The notes under the pieces: model-generated
Database searches by the model: none
What the model was told of the DNA's origin: nothing
Seen by the model: only the letters and a program-made list of their open reading frames with translations
Translations under genes and position numbers: made by a program
DNA from: Bacteroides intestinalis
GTDB taxonomy: Bacteria; Bacteroidota; Bacteroidia; Bacteroidales; Bacteroidaceae
Assembly (NCBI RefSeq): GCF_003464595.1
Contig: NZ_QRZF01000009.1
Span: 1-64,000, forward strand
Length of the DNA: 64,000 nt
Direction: 5' to 3'
Shown here: positions 16,955-25,600 of the stretch, in pieces
Layout of the letters: the number at the start of each line of letters is the position of its first letter
How positions within the stretch are numbered: position 1 is the first letter of the stretch

Positions 16955-18289
16955 ATGATACGAAACTTTATCATCATAGGCATGGACGACAACCGGGAAC
17001 CTTTCTTCCCGCCCGAAGTGCTGCGGCACATCCGGGAAGGAAAAGTTTTCTCCGGCGGCTTGCGGCATCGGGAGATTGTAGAGAAGTTACTTCCGGAAGG
17101 TGCGGAATGGATTTCCATAACAGTTCCACTGGATAACGTCTTTGCCCAATACGAAAATATTTTTGCAGACTTTGAGAAGAAGACTTCCGATGCATCGATT
17201 GTCGTATTTGCATCCGGAGATCCTCTGTTTTTCGGCTTCGCCAATACGGTAAAACGAAAACTGCCCGATGCAAAAATACGCCTCTACCCGGCTTTCAATT
17301 CCCTGCAAACATTAGCGCACAGACTGGTGATGCCCTACGACGATATGCGTACCGTCTCTCTGACAGGACGCCCGTGGCAGGAACTGGACAAAGCACTCAT
17401 AGAACGTGCCCACAAAATAGGTGTACTGACAGATCGGGAGCATACCCCTGCCGCTATCGCCGCGCGAATGTTGGAATATGGATACAACTCCTACACCATG
17501 TACGTAGGCGAGCACCTCGGCAATCCCGAACGCGAGCGCATTCGCCGGATGAGTCTTGAAGAAGCTGAAAAAGAGACATTTGAGCATCCGAATAATTTGC
17601 TGCTCTGCTACGACACCCGTAGACGGTCAGCTACGGCACCCGTAGACGATCAGCTACGGCACCCGTATACGGTCAGCTACGACACCCATAGCAAGGAAGC
17701 TCTCCTCCCTATAGATAGTCAGCCCTCTATAACTGAACAGCCCCGCCCCTTCGGTCTTCCCGACGAACAATTTGCCCACTTGGACGGACGTGCCCGCATG
17801 ATTACCAAAGCTCCGATCCGCCTCCTTACTTTGCAGGCATTGGAACTGAATCGCCGCCGTGTTTTTTGGGACATAGGTTTCTGCACAGGCTCTGTCTCCA
17901 TCGAAGCCCGCCTGCAATTCCCGCATCTTACGGTTGTTTCGTTCGAGATACGTCCCGAAGGAGAAGAACTGATGCACATCAACTCCCACCGTTTCGGTGC
18001 GCCGGGAATCACATCCTTAATCGGAGATTTCCTGCAAACTGATCTGGAACCTCTCCCCCGCCCCGACGCTGTCTTTATCGGCGGACACGGTGGAAAATTA
18101 GAAAATATACTGGTACGCCTGAAAGAAGTATTGCAGCCCAACGGTTGCATCGTCTTCAACTCCGTGTCCGAAAGTAGTAAAGAGCTATTTCGTCAAGGAG
18201 TTCATGCCGCAGGAATGACCTTACATTCCTCCCTGCGTATCATCATCAACAATTTTAACCCTATAGAAATAATGAAAGCAACGATATGA
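16955..18289 (+). CDS. cbiET: CbiE-CbiT (CobL) precorrin-6B/7 methyltransferase-decarboxylase fusion
   Basis: The product has 444 residues. Residues 1-200 are CbiE, the C5-methylating tetrapyrrole methylase (VVFASGDPLFFGFANTV, PAFNSLQTLAHRL). Residues 285-430 are CbiT, the C15-methylating and C12-decarboxylating enzyme, with the SAM-binding start FWDIGFCTGSVSIEA and VFIGGHGG. The linker (about 218-246) is encoded by 23-bp tandem repeats at 17608-17692. Because 23 is not a multiple of three, each copy is read in a different frame, and loss or gain of one copy would break CbiT. Three full copies (69 bases) keep frame. The end overlaps the next gene by 4 bases. Confidence 0.93.
   Translation: MIRNFIIIGMDDNREPFFPPEVLRHIREGKVFSGGLRHREIVEKLLPEGAEWISITVPLDNVFAQYENIFADFEKKTSDASIVVFASGDPLFFGFANTVKRKLPDAKIRLYPAFNSLQTLAHRLVMPYDDMRTVSLTGRPWQELDKALIERAHKIGVLTDREHTPAAIAARMLEYGYNSYTMYVGEHLGNPERERIRRMSLEEAEKETFEHPNNLLLCYDTRRRSATAPVDDQLRHPYTVSYDTHSKEALLPIDSQPSITEQPRPFGLPDEQFAHLDGRARMITKAPIRLLTLQALELNRRRVFWDIGFCTGSVSIEARLQFPHLTVVSFEIRPEGEELMHINSHRFGAPGITSLIGDFLQTDLEPLPRPDAVFIGGHGGKLENILVRLKEVLQPNGCIVFNSVSESSKELFRQGVHAAGMTLHSSLRIIINNFNPIEIMKATI
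17608..17692 (+). repeat. 23-bp tandem repeat within cbiET linker
   Basis: Units 17608-17630, 17631-17653 and 17654-17676 differ at only one to three bases, and a partial fourth runs 17677-17692. Each unit contains the inverted pair ctacg/cgtag, so single-stranded DNA could fold. The repeat lies between the CbiE and CbiT domains. Confidence 0.9.
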
Positions 18290-20352
18290 AAACAGCTATC
18301 CTTTTAGTAACAGGCAACAGCCTCAGCCTGGCCGAGACACTGCACCAAGAAATGAACGACTCCGAAATATTCACACTCGAACATTTTCCCGGTTGCACTT
18401 ATATCTCATCCCTTTCCGATTTCATAGAAGAGAATTTCGACGAATATGATGCATTCATCTTCATTTGTGCCATGGGCATTTGTGTCCGCACCATTGCCCC
18501 CCATGTAAAAGATAAGCACACCGACCCGGCCGTGATCTGCGTGGACAGCATGGGGCGCAATGCCATATCTGTATTGTCCGGTCACATCGGGCAAGCCAAT
18601 AAAATCACCCAAGATGTCGCCCACATCTTAGGGGCGAATCCCGTCATCAGTACCTTGAGCGACAATAGCGGATTATGGGCTCTTGACACCCTCGGACAAG
18701 AGTTCGGTTGGGAGGTCTTGGTAGGTATGTCGCACGCATACTATAAAAATATAGAACTCCTCGAAGACGACGAAGAAGAAGAAAGCGATGAGGAGGAAGA
18801 TTACAATGAAGAAGAAGAGGAATACGACGAAGAGGAGAAAGAGGATGACGAGGATGAGGATGAAGAGTACGATGAGGATGAGGATGAAGAGTACGACGAG
18901 GACGAGGATGAAGAGTACGACGAAGATGAAGATGAGGATGATAACAGTATCATACTTCAAATGAGGGACGGTACCAATTACAACGAGAGAACCAAGGAAT
19001 TCAACGTCATCATTAACCTCTTCGTCAACAAATACCGTACCGCCCTATTACTAGAAATCCGCGATGAAGGCACTGACTACCTGGAACGTACCCGCCCCCA
19101 ACACGTCGACGTCTATTACCATCGCAGCGACATGGATCTCAGCCAGTACAAACTGCTGATTATCGTCAGTCCCTTTATGTTCTTCGACCCCGCAATAGCC
19201 AACATACAGTATATTCCTAGAATATTGCATGTCGGCCTCGGGCTCGCACTCGATCCCCCCGAATTCGAAGAACTATTCGTCAACCTCGTTGTAGGCGCAC
19301 CCGGTAAAAACATCTGCGCGCAAGCCATCAAAGAAGTAGCCACCATCGATGTGAAACGCAACGTAGAAGAGATAAAAATTTTACAGAAACTGGTCGACGT
19401 CCGCTTCTATACGGCCGAAGAACTGAGCCAGGTAGAAGTTCCCAATCCCAGCGCCACCGTACAAAAATACATGGGCACGCCCAGTGTATGCGAAGCAGCA
19501 GCCATACTCTCATCGCATCACGGCGTGCTATATGCCGAGAAATTCAAAGGCCTCAGCAATAAATCCACCTTCGCCATCGCCATCGAGAACGGATACCTGC
19601 GTCAAGGGCACATCGAAATCGTCGGCGCAGGTCCGGGTGATCCCGACCTCATCTCCGTGCGCGGAAGGCAAATGCTGGAAAAGGCAGATCTTATCCTCTA
19701 CGCCGGCAGTCTCGTCCCCCGCGAACTGACATTCTGTGCCAAACCGGGTGCTACCGTCCGCAACTCAGCCTCTATGGACTTGGAAGAACAGTTTGCACTG
19801 ATGAAGAAATTCTATGATGAAGGCAAATTCATCGTCCGCCTGCATACGGGTGATCCCTGCATCTACGGTGCCATTCAGGAACAGATGAACTATTTCGACC
19901 AGCATCACATGAGTTATCACATCACACCGGGCATTTCTTCCTTCCAGGCTGCTGCCGCTGCGCTGAAGTCTCAGTTTACCATTCCTGAGAAGGTGCAGAG
20001 TATTATCCTTACCCGCGGTGAAGGACGTACCCCCATGCCGGAACGCGAACAACTCCACCTGCTGGCACGCTCGCAAAGCACCATGTGTATCTTCCTCAGC
20101 GCCGGCATTGCCGAACAGGTTCAGGAAGAGCTCTTACAGGAATATCCCGAAACCACTCCCGTTGCCGTTTGCTACCACCTTACCTGGAAGGACGAACGCA
20201 TCTATCGCGGAGAGTTGAAGGACCTTGCAAAGATTGTGAAAGAAAACAACCTAACGCTCACCACCATGATTGTCGTAGGTGAAGCCATCGACAACCGCGA
20301 AGGCCTTTCCCGGCTCTACGCCCATGAGTTCAAACATCTCTTCCGCAAATAA
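18286..20352 (+). CDS. cbiGF: CbiG-CbiF (CobM) fusion with acidic insert
   Basis: The product has 688 residues. Residues 1-155 match the CbiG N-terminal domain (FICAMGICVRTIAPHV, SVLSGHIGQANK). About 220-445 match the CbiG central and C-terminal parts; CbiG opens the lactone and releases the C20 carbon as acetaldehyde. From about 446 on it is CbiF/CobM, the precorrin-4 C11-methyltransferase (IEIVGAGPGDPDLISVRG, RLHTGDPCIYGAI, TPGISSFQAAAAAL). Between the two CbiG parts, residues 160-219 are almost only Asp and Glu with spaced Tyr, encoded by 24-bp repeats. Such an insert is not part of the CbiG fold and is probably a surface loop. The gene overlaps cbiET by 4 bases. Confidence 0.93.
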   Translation: MKTAILLVTGNSLSLAETLHQEMNDSEIFTLEHFPGCTYISSLSDFIEENFDEYDAFIFICAMGICVRTIAPHVKDKHTDPAVICVDSMGRNAISVLSGHIGQANKITQDVAHILGANPVISTLSDNSGLWALDTLGQEFGWEVLVGMSHAYYKNIELLEDDEEEESDEEEDYNEEEEEYDEEEKEDDEDEDEEYDEDEDEEYDEDEDEEYDEDEDEDDNSIILQMRDGTNYNERTKEFNVIINLFVNKYRTALLLEIRDEGTDYLERTRPQHVDVYYHRSDMDLSQYKLLIIVSPFMFFDPAIANIQYIPRILHVGLGLALDPPEFEELFVNLVVGAPGKNICAQAIKEVATIDVKRNVEEIKILQKLVDVRFYTAEELSQVEVPNPSATVQKYMGTPSVCEAAAILSSHHGVLYAEKFKGLSNKSTFAIAIENGYLRQGHIEIVGAGPGDPDLISVRGRQMLEKADLILYAGSLVPRELTFCAKPGATVRNSASMDLEEQFALMKKFYDEGKFIVRLHTGDPCIYGAIQEQMNYFDQHHMSYHITPGISSFQAAAAALKSQFTIPEKVQSIILTRGEGRTPMPEREQLHLLARSQSTMCIFLSAGIAEQVQEELLQEYPETTPVAVCYHLTWKDERIYRGELKDLAKIVKENNLTLTTMIVVGEAIDNREGLSRLYAHEFKHLFRK
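18868..18942 (+). repeat. 24-bp in-frame repeat coding acidic octapeptide
   Basis: Three units (18868-18891, 18892-18915, 18916-18939) encode YDEDEDEE or a close variant (the last ends EDD). They sit in a longer GA-rich tract (18763-18942). The period is a multiple of three, so slippage changes loop length without a frameshift. Confidence 0.9.
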
Positions 20353-20403
20353 CTGATAATTAATTGAAATATTGCAAATCATTTATACTGCCCATAAATA
20401 GAA

Positions 20404-20565
20404 GTATCTCAGTACTCCTCCTCCGACGGAGGAGGAGTACCCGTAAGGGGGGAGGTGGTAGATAAAGCAAAAATACCGATGAATCATAAAACAAAGGAAC
20501 TCTTTTTCGCCTACCACCCCGCCCTACGGGCACCCCTTCCTTCCAGGAGGAGGGGAATTGAGATA
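20404..20565. repeat. REP-like intergenic hairpin element
   Basis: gtactcctcctcc (20412-20424) pairs perfectly with 20428-20440. The following cccgtaaggggggaggtggtag (about 20440-20461) pairs imperfectly with 20511-20530. GA/CT-rich arms continue to about 20560. The element fills most of the 255-base gap between cbiGF and cbiJD and contains no gene. Confidence 0.7.
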
Positions 20566-20607
20566 GTCCCAATATAAACAGAACGTATCACTCAATAACT
20601 CAAAACA

Positions 20608-22503
20608 ATGATATTAATACTAGGCGGAACCACCGAAGGACGCATCGCTGCCCGTACCCTTGAAGAAGCCGGAAAGCCATTCTACTACTCTACCAAAGGA
20701 GACGAACAGGAAGTAACTATGCACCACGGTATCCGCCTGCATGGTGCCATGGACGAACTGGACTTGGAGCGCTGTTGCCGGGAACATAACATTCAATTAC
20801 TGGTAGATGCCGCCCACCCCTTTGCTATACAACTGCACCAGACCGTAGAGAAAGTAGCCCATACCCTGGATTTGTATGTCATCCGATTCGAACGTATTTA
20901 TCCGCCACGCGATGAAGAACACATCACCTGGTGCGATGATTTTGAAGATGCCATTCGGCAAATCAAGAAAGAAGATATCTTCACCCTCCTGGCACTGACA
21001 GGCGTACAAAGCATCGCCAAGCTAAAGCCTCTCTGGCAGGAAAGTGCCTGTTGCTATTTCCGCATCCTTAACCGTGAGAGCTCCCGCCGTTTGGCCGAAC
21101 GTGAAGGTTTTCCCGAGAAAAATCTGTATTACTACCATGCAGATGAAGACGAACGCATCCTATTACAGAAGTTGCGCCCCGAAGCCATACTGATAAAAGA
21201 AAGCGGACTGTCCGGAGGCTTCAATGAAAAAGTAAAAGCAGCCCTCGCAGAAGGCATCCGTATCTTTGCCATCCGCTGCCCGGACACGCCCGGAAGTTTC
21301 ATCCCCATAGACGGCGAACACGGTCTGCGCCGAATGGTAGAAAATATTCTGCCCGACTTTTACCCCCTGCGTAGCGGACTCAGCACCGGGACTTGTGCCG
21401 CTGCTGCTGCCGTGGCCGCCACTTGGGACCTTTTCAACCTCGAACGGCGTCCACGCCCCGCAGTCTTTCCCGTTCTCCTCCCCAATGGCGAAACCATATA
21501 CGTCCCCGTCGAAAAACAAAAATCCTGGCCCAACGCCGGTTTCCTGAACGGCAATTGGATGGCCGACGCTGAAGCTTCCGTCATCAAAGATGCAGGCGAC
21601 GACCCCGACATCACCAACGGTATGGAAATCAGAGCCAACGTTGCCGTGCCCTTTCGCATGGACGATCCGGAACCCGAAGACACACCTGTAGATGACTATA
21701 CGATCATAGTCTCCGGTGGCGAAGGTGTAGGCATCGTTACCATGCCCGGCTTGGGACTCGAAGTAGGTGGCCCCGCCATCAACAACACCCCACGCAAGAT
21801 GATTGAGGACAACGTTAAGCTGTTCCTCAAGCATTTGAGAGTTCCTAAACAACCCAATCCTTTTGTTGTCACTATTTCCGTGCCGGGTGGCGAAGAGATA
21901 GCCCGGCGGACTTTTAATCCCCGTCTGGGTATAGAGGGCGGCATTTCTATCATCGGAACTTCGGGCATCGTGAAACCTTTCTCTTCCGAAGCATTTGTAG
22001 ATTCCATCCGCAAATCCATGGAAGTAGGTCGGGCAACAGGAAGCCCGCGCATCGTCCTTAATTCCGGTGCAAAGAGTGAAAAGTATGTCCGGGGGTACTA
22101 TCCCGAACTGCCTGCACAGGCATTCATTCATTACGGAAACTTCATTGGAGATACGATAAAGATTGCCGCAGATTTGGAAATTAAAGCGGTGACTTTGGGT
22201 ATCATGATAGGAAAAGCCGTGAAGTTGGCAGAAGGCAATCTGGATACGCACAGCAAACAGGTGACGATGAATAAGGATTTCCTACGTGAAGTGGCCCTTT
22301 CTGCCGGATGCGGCGGGGAAACACTTGCAGTTATCGAAAAGATAACTTTAGCCCGTGAGCTATGGACATTGCTCTCTGCTGAAGATTTGCAAGCTTTTTG
22401 CTCCCGTTTACTCGAACTGTGCCATCAATATTGTGACCCGTTGCTGCCTGAAGGAGAACTAACGATTCTGCTCATTAGCGAAGAAGGGAAAATAATTACA
22501 TAG
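20608..22503 (+). CDS. cbiJD: CbiJ-CbiD fusion: precorrin-6A reductase / cobalt-precorrin-5B C1-methyltransferase
   Basis: The product has 631 residues. Residues 1-250 match CbiJ/CobK, the NADPH-dependent precorrin-6A reductase (MILILGGTTEGRIAARTL, DAAHPFA). From about 252 on it is CbiD, which methylates C1 in the anaerobic route (LRSGLSTGTCAAAAAVAA, VSVPGGEE, IGTSGIVKPFS). CbiD is specific to the early-cobalt (anaerobic) pathway, as are CbiG and CbiK, so the whole locus encodes the oxygen-independent route. It is separated from cbiGF by a hairpin element, so its expression may be partly uncoupled. Confidence 0.93.
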   Translation: MILILGGTTEGRIAARTLEEAGKPFYYSTKGDEQEVTMHHGIRLHGAMDELDLERCCREHNIQLLVDAAHPFAIQLHQTVEKVAHTLDLYVIRFERIYPPRDEEHITWCDDFEDAIRQIKKEDIFTLLALTGVQSIAKLKPLWQESACCYFRILNRESSRRLAEREGFPEKNLYYYHADEDERILLQKLRPEAILIKESGLSGGFNEKVKAALAEGIRIFAIRCPDTPGSFIPIDGEHGLRRMVENILPDFYPLRSGLSTGTCAAAAAVAATWDLFNLERRPRPAVFPVLLPNGETIYVPVEKQKSWPNAGFLNGNWMADAEASVIKDAGDDPDITNGMEIRANVAVPFRMDDPEPEDTPVDDYTIIVSGGEGVGIVTMPGLGLEVGGPAINNTPRKMIEDNVKLFLKHLRVPKQPNPFVVTISVPGGEEIARRTFNPRLGIEGGISIIGTSGIVKPFSSEAFVDSIRKSMEVGRATGSPRIVLNSGAKSEKYVRGYYPELPAQAFIHYGNFIGDTIKIAADLEIKAVTLGIMIGKAVKLAEGNLDTHSKQVTMNKDFLREVALSAGCGGETLAVIEKITLARELWTLLSAEDLQAFCSRLLELCHQYCDPLLPEGELTILLISEEGKIIT

Positions 22504-22608
22504 AATAAAAAAACAAGTTTTACATGTAGTCTGTCAGGCTGAAAGCCCTACGCTATATAATGAAAGTCCTTCAGGCTATATGCGAAACTTAAATTAAAAA
22601 CCTCAAAT

Positions 22609-23412
22609 ATGAAACACCCTCAAATAATCCTCGTCACCGGCGCTTCTTCCGGTTTTGGAAGAGTCATTGCTACACAGTTGGCTGCACAAGGACATATCGT
22701 TTATGGCTCCAGTCGGAAAGCAGTATCCAATAATCCCGGCTTCAAAATGTTGCAATTAGATATTACTGATCCTGCATCGGTATCCAACGCTATATCTACA
22801 ATTCTAGAAGAGCAAGGCAGCATCGATGTACTTGTCAACAATGCCGGGATGGGTATCAGCGGAGCTATCGAACTCACTACCGAGGAAGAAATACAACGCC
22901 AGATGAATACGAATTTCACAGGTGCCGTCCGTATGTGTGCAGCAGTACTGCCTTTCATGCGCGAAGCCGGACACGGACGAATCATAAATATCAGTTCCAT
23001 CGCAGGAGTTCTTGCCGTTCCCTTTCAGGCTTTCTACAGTGCATCCAAGTTTGCGATTGAAGGGTATAGTGAAGCACTTTATCAAGAAGTTAAGCCACTG
23101 GGTATACAAGTTTGCGTAGTCGAACCGGGAGATTTCCAGACTGGTTTCACAGCGCAGCGGCAAGTGAGCCAGACCACTCTCTCCCATCCACAATACGAAG
23201 AGAGTTTTGCAAAAGCCATGCGAAACGTAGAGCAATCTGAAAACAATGGTTGCCGACCGGAAAAGTTAGGCAAAGCAATCTGCAAACTAGTAAATAGCCG
23301 CCGCCCTACTTTCCGCACAAAAGTCGGTCCGTGGGAGCAAGTATTCTTTGCCCGCATCAAACCTATGCTGCCATTTAGTCTGGTAGATTGGTTGATCAGG
23401 AAATTCTATTAG
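22609..23412 (+). CDS. short-chain dehydrogenase/reductase (SDR)
   Basis: This 267-residue protein is a classical SDR. It has the nucleotide-binding TGASSGFG (about 11-18), NNAGMGISG, the catalytic Ser in NISSI and the YSASK motif (Tyr/Lys). The substrate is not evident. The gene follows the corrin operon by 105 bases, a stretch with no clear promoter, and I see no reason to assign it to B12 synthesis. Confidence 0.85.
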   Translation: MKHPQIILVTGASSGFGRVIATQLAAQGHIVYGSSRKAVSNNPGFKMLQLDITDPASVSNAISTILEEQGSIDVLVNNAGMGISGAIELTTEEEIQRQMNTNFTGAVRMCAAVLPFMREAGHGRIINISSIAGVLAVPFQAFYSASKFAIEGYSEALYQEVKPLGIQVCVVEPGDFQTGFTAQRQVSQTTLSHPQYEESFAKAMRNVEQSENNGCRPEKLGKAICKLVNSRRPTFRTKVGPWEQVFFARIKPMLPFSLVDWLIRKFY

Positions 23413-23417
23413 TTAGT

Positions 23418-23472
23418 ATAAGCTACGAGTGCCTTTCGGATATAACACAGCCACTCGTAGCCCGTAGCTTAT
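23418..23472. repeat. inverted repeat after SDR gene
   Basis: ctacgagtg (23423-23431) pairs with cactcgtag (23452-23460). The alternative arms ataagctacg (23418-23427) and cgtagcttat (23463-23472) also pair. There is no T-run. It lies between the SDR gene and the promoter at 23514. Confidence 0.55.
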
Positions 23473-23513
23473 AATATTCCCCCAACAGGAATTGTATGTA
23501 ATCATATAATTTA

Positions 23514-23521
23514 TATCTTTG
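23514..23521 (+). promoter_or_regulatory. promoter -7 element for the PorT-like gene
   Basis: TATCTTTG fits TAnnTTTG, 38 bases before the ATG at 23560. Confidence 0.6.
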
Positions 23522-23559
23522 CGAGCAAATAAACATCAACCCCTTACAAGGTTCAAGTA

Positions 23560-24237
23560 ATGAAACAGACTATTCTCACTATTTTCTTTGCAATCATAGC
23601 ATTGGGAGCAAATGCCCAATCCCCTATCTCCTTTCAGGTAAAAGCCGGAGTCGGTACCTCCAACTTCTATGGAGAAAATGTAGAAAGTGATACACGCATC
23701 GCCTACAAAGTAGGTGTCGGCATGAACTATGAGCTCAACCGCACATGGGTGTTTCAACCATCACTGAACTTTGTATCGATAGGTGCCCGTGAAGAAGTGG
23801 AATATGTAGGCAAAGTGAACATGAACGAGTTGTATATCCAGCTCCCCATCATGATGGCCGCCCGCCTCAACCTTGGAAAGAATTACAGTGCTTCCCTTAG
23901 TGCCGGTCCGTATATTGCCTATGGCGTAGGCGGAAAGACATCCGGTGAGATGGAGGAATATGATTACAGTAGTGAATACAACCCTAACAGAAGCTACAGA
24001 TTCCGCATAGATACTTTCGGTAACCGGATAGATGACAAAATGGGAAACAAACGCTTCGACGCCGGCCTTATGTTCGGCCTCAACATAGAATATCACAAGT
24101 TTATATTCGGAGCAGAGCTTCAATTAGGAATGATCAAGGTAAACGACCAGCTGGATAACCTATTGCAATCATCCGGCATCGAGAAATTCTCTCCCAAGAA
24201 TCTCGCTTCGTTCTTCACCGTAGGATACCGGTTCTGA
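23560..24237 (+). CDS. outer-membrane beta-barrel protein, PorT-like
   Basis: This 225-residue protein has a signal peptide (1 to about 19, ending ANAQ) followed by alternating amphipathic beta strands with the usual pattern of small Bacteroidota barrels (FQVKAGVGTSNFYG, NRTWVFQPSLNFVSIGA, SLSAGPYIAYGVGG) and a terminal aromatic FFTVGYRF. Proteins of this kind are annotated as porin family or PorT family; no specific cargo can be assigned. It has its own promoter. It ends one base before the convergent MATE gene. Confidence 0.8.
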   Translation: MKQTILTIFFAIIALGANAQSPISFQVKAGVGTSNFYGENVESDTRIAYKVGVGMNYELNRTWVFQPSLNFVSIGAREEVEYVGKVNMNELYIQLPIMMAARLNLGKNYSASLSAGPYIAYGVGGKTSGEMEEYDYSSEYNPNRSYRFRIDTFGNRIDDKMGNKRFDAGLMFGLNIEYHKFIFGAELQLGMIKVNDQLDNLLQSSGIEKFSPKNLASFFTVGYRF

Positions 24238-24238
24238 T

Positions 24239-25600
24239 TTACAACTGCTCCGCCTGCTTTCGTTTCATTTCGTTCAGTACACTGCATGTCAACGGTATGG
24301 CAAGAATGAACGTCAGAAGGTCAGCAACGGCCTGACACATTTCCACACCCTGCAACCCCAGATAGTGAGGCAGAATAAAAATCAGCGGAATAAAGAACAA
24401 TCCTTGGCGGGCAGAAGAAATAATGGTAGCCTTTACCGGTTTACGAATCGTCTGTAACATCATATTGCTCATCACAATCCATGAACCCAACGGAAAAGTA
24501 ATGAACTGCCAACGCAAAGCGGCAGCCCCTACTGCAATTACATCCGGGTCTCCTTTGCGGAACAAAGAAACAATCTCTTCTGCAAATCCCATGCCTGTCA
24601 GCGCACACACCAACAAGAAGATGAATCCCACCTTTACACAAAACCAGAATCCTTGACGGACACGCGCATACAATCCTGCACCATAATTGAAACCGCATAC
24701 CGGCTGGAAACCTTGCCCAAAACCTATCAGAAATGCATTAATGAACATTGCGATACGGGTGACAATAGACATGCCTGCAATAGCCGCATCTCCATAAGCC
24801 CCGGCAGCCACATTCAGCAAAATAGTAGCTACACTCGCCAGCCCCTGACGGGCAAGCGAAGGAGTACCACCACCAATAATTTCCTTTATGAAAGCCAGTG
24901 AAGGTGTGAAGTTCCTGAAACGGATACGGATATTGCCCCCCTTTCTGCACATATACAACAACAGGGAGAAGCTACATATCTGACTGATGACCGTAGCCAA
25001 CGCAGCACCCGATATCCCCATATCGAAGACAAAAATCAGAATAGGGTCCAGTATCACATTAATCACCGCGCCCGATACGATTCCTACCATCGCATACGCT
25101 GCATTTCCCTGAAAACGAATCTGATTGTTCAGTACTAACGAAGCAGTCATGAAAGGGGCACCCAGCAATATGATGCCCAGATATTTCTCCGTATAAGGCA
25201 GGATAGTAGGTGTAGAACCCAATGCTAACGACAACGGGGTAAGGAAGATAAGTCCCACCACTGCCAGAAATATACCCATAAACAACGCCCAGAAGAAACC
25301 GGTAGCCGCCATCTTCTCTGCATTCCCAGTCTCCTGCGCACCGAGTTTCCGCGAAATATAGTTCCCCGAACCGTGTCCGAAGAAAAAGCCCACCGCCTGA
25401 ATTATGGACATGACCGAGAACACAATACCTACAGCCGCCGTCGACTGGGTATTGATCTTCCCCACAAAGTACGTATCCGCCATATTATAGAATGACGTAA
25501 CCAACATACTGATAATCGTAGGTACAGCCAATGATACTATCAGACGGGGCACCGGGGTGGTAGTCAGATAGAGATAATTATCTTTTGTCGAATGTCTCAT
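24239..25600 (-). CDS. MATE-family multidrug/metabolite exporter
   Basis: This 453-residue membrane protein has twelve predicted spans and the MATE layout (VPTIISMLVTSFYNMADTYFVG at the start, a matching half from about 235). MATE proteins export cationic compounds in exchange for Na+ or H+. Its start overlaps the stop of the ABC ATPase gene by 4 bases, so it is the last gene of the btuFCD-like operon. The coupling is unusual because importers and MATE exporters are not normally joined; the substrate is unknown. Confidence 0.88.
   Translation of the reverse strand: MRHSTKDNYLYLTTTPVPRLIVSLAVPTIISMLVTSFYNMADTYFVGKINTQSTAAVGIVFSVMSIIQAVGFFFGHGSGNYISRKLGAQETGNAEKMAATGFFWALFMGIFLAVVGLIFLTPLSLALGSTPTILPYTEKYLGIILLGAPFMTASLVLNNQIRFQGNAAYAMVGIVSGAVINVILDPILIFVFDMGISGAALATVISQICSFSLLLYMCRKGGNIRIRFRNFTPSLAFIKEIIGGGTPSLARQGLASVATILLNVAAGAYGDAAIAGMSIVTRIAMFINAFLIGFGQGFQPVCGFNYGAGLYARVRQGFWFCVKVGFIFLLVCALTGMGFAEEIVSLFRKGDPDVIAVGAAALRWQFITFPLGSWIVMSNMMLQTIRKPVKATIISSARQGLFFIPLIFILPHYLGLQGVEMCQAVADLLTFILAIPLTCSVLNEMKRKQAEQL

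Noticed and set aside
18673..18960. 95-codon minus-strand frame rich in Ile/Leu/Phe/Val opposite the acidic repeat
   Set aside because: It is the mirror of the GA-rich acidic tract of cbiGF; a hydrophobic run is expected there and no start signal is seen.
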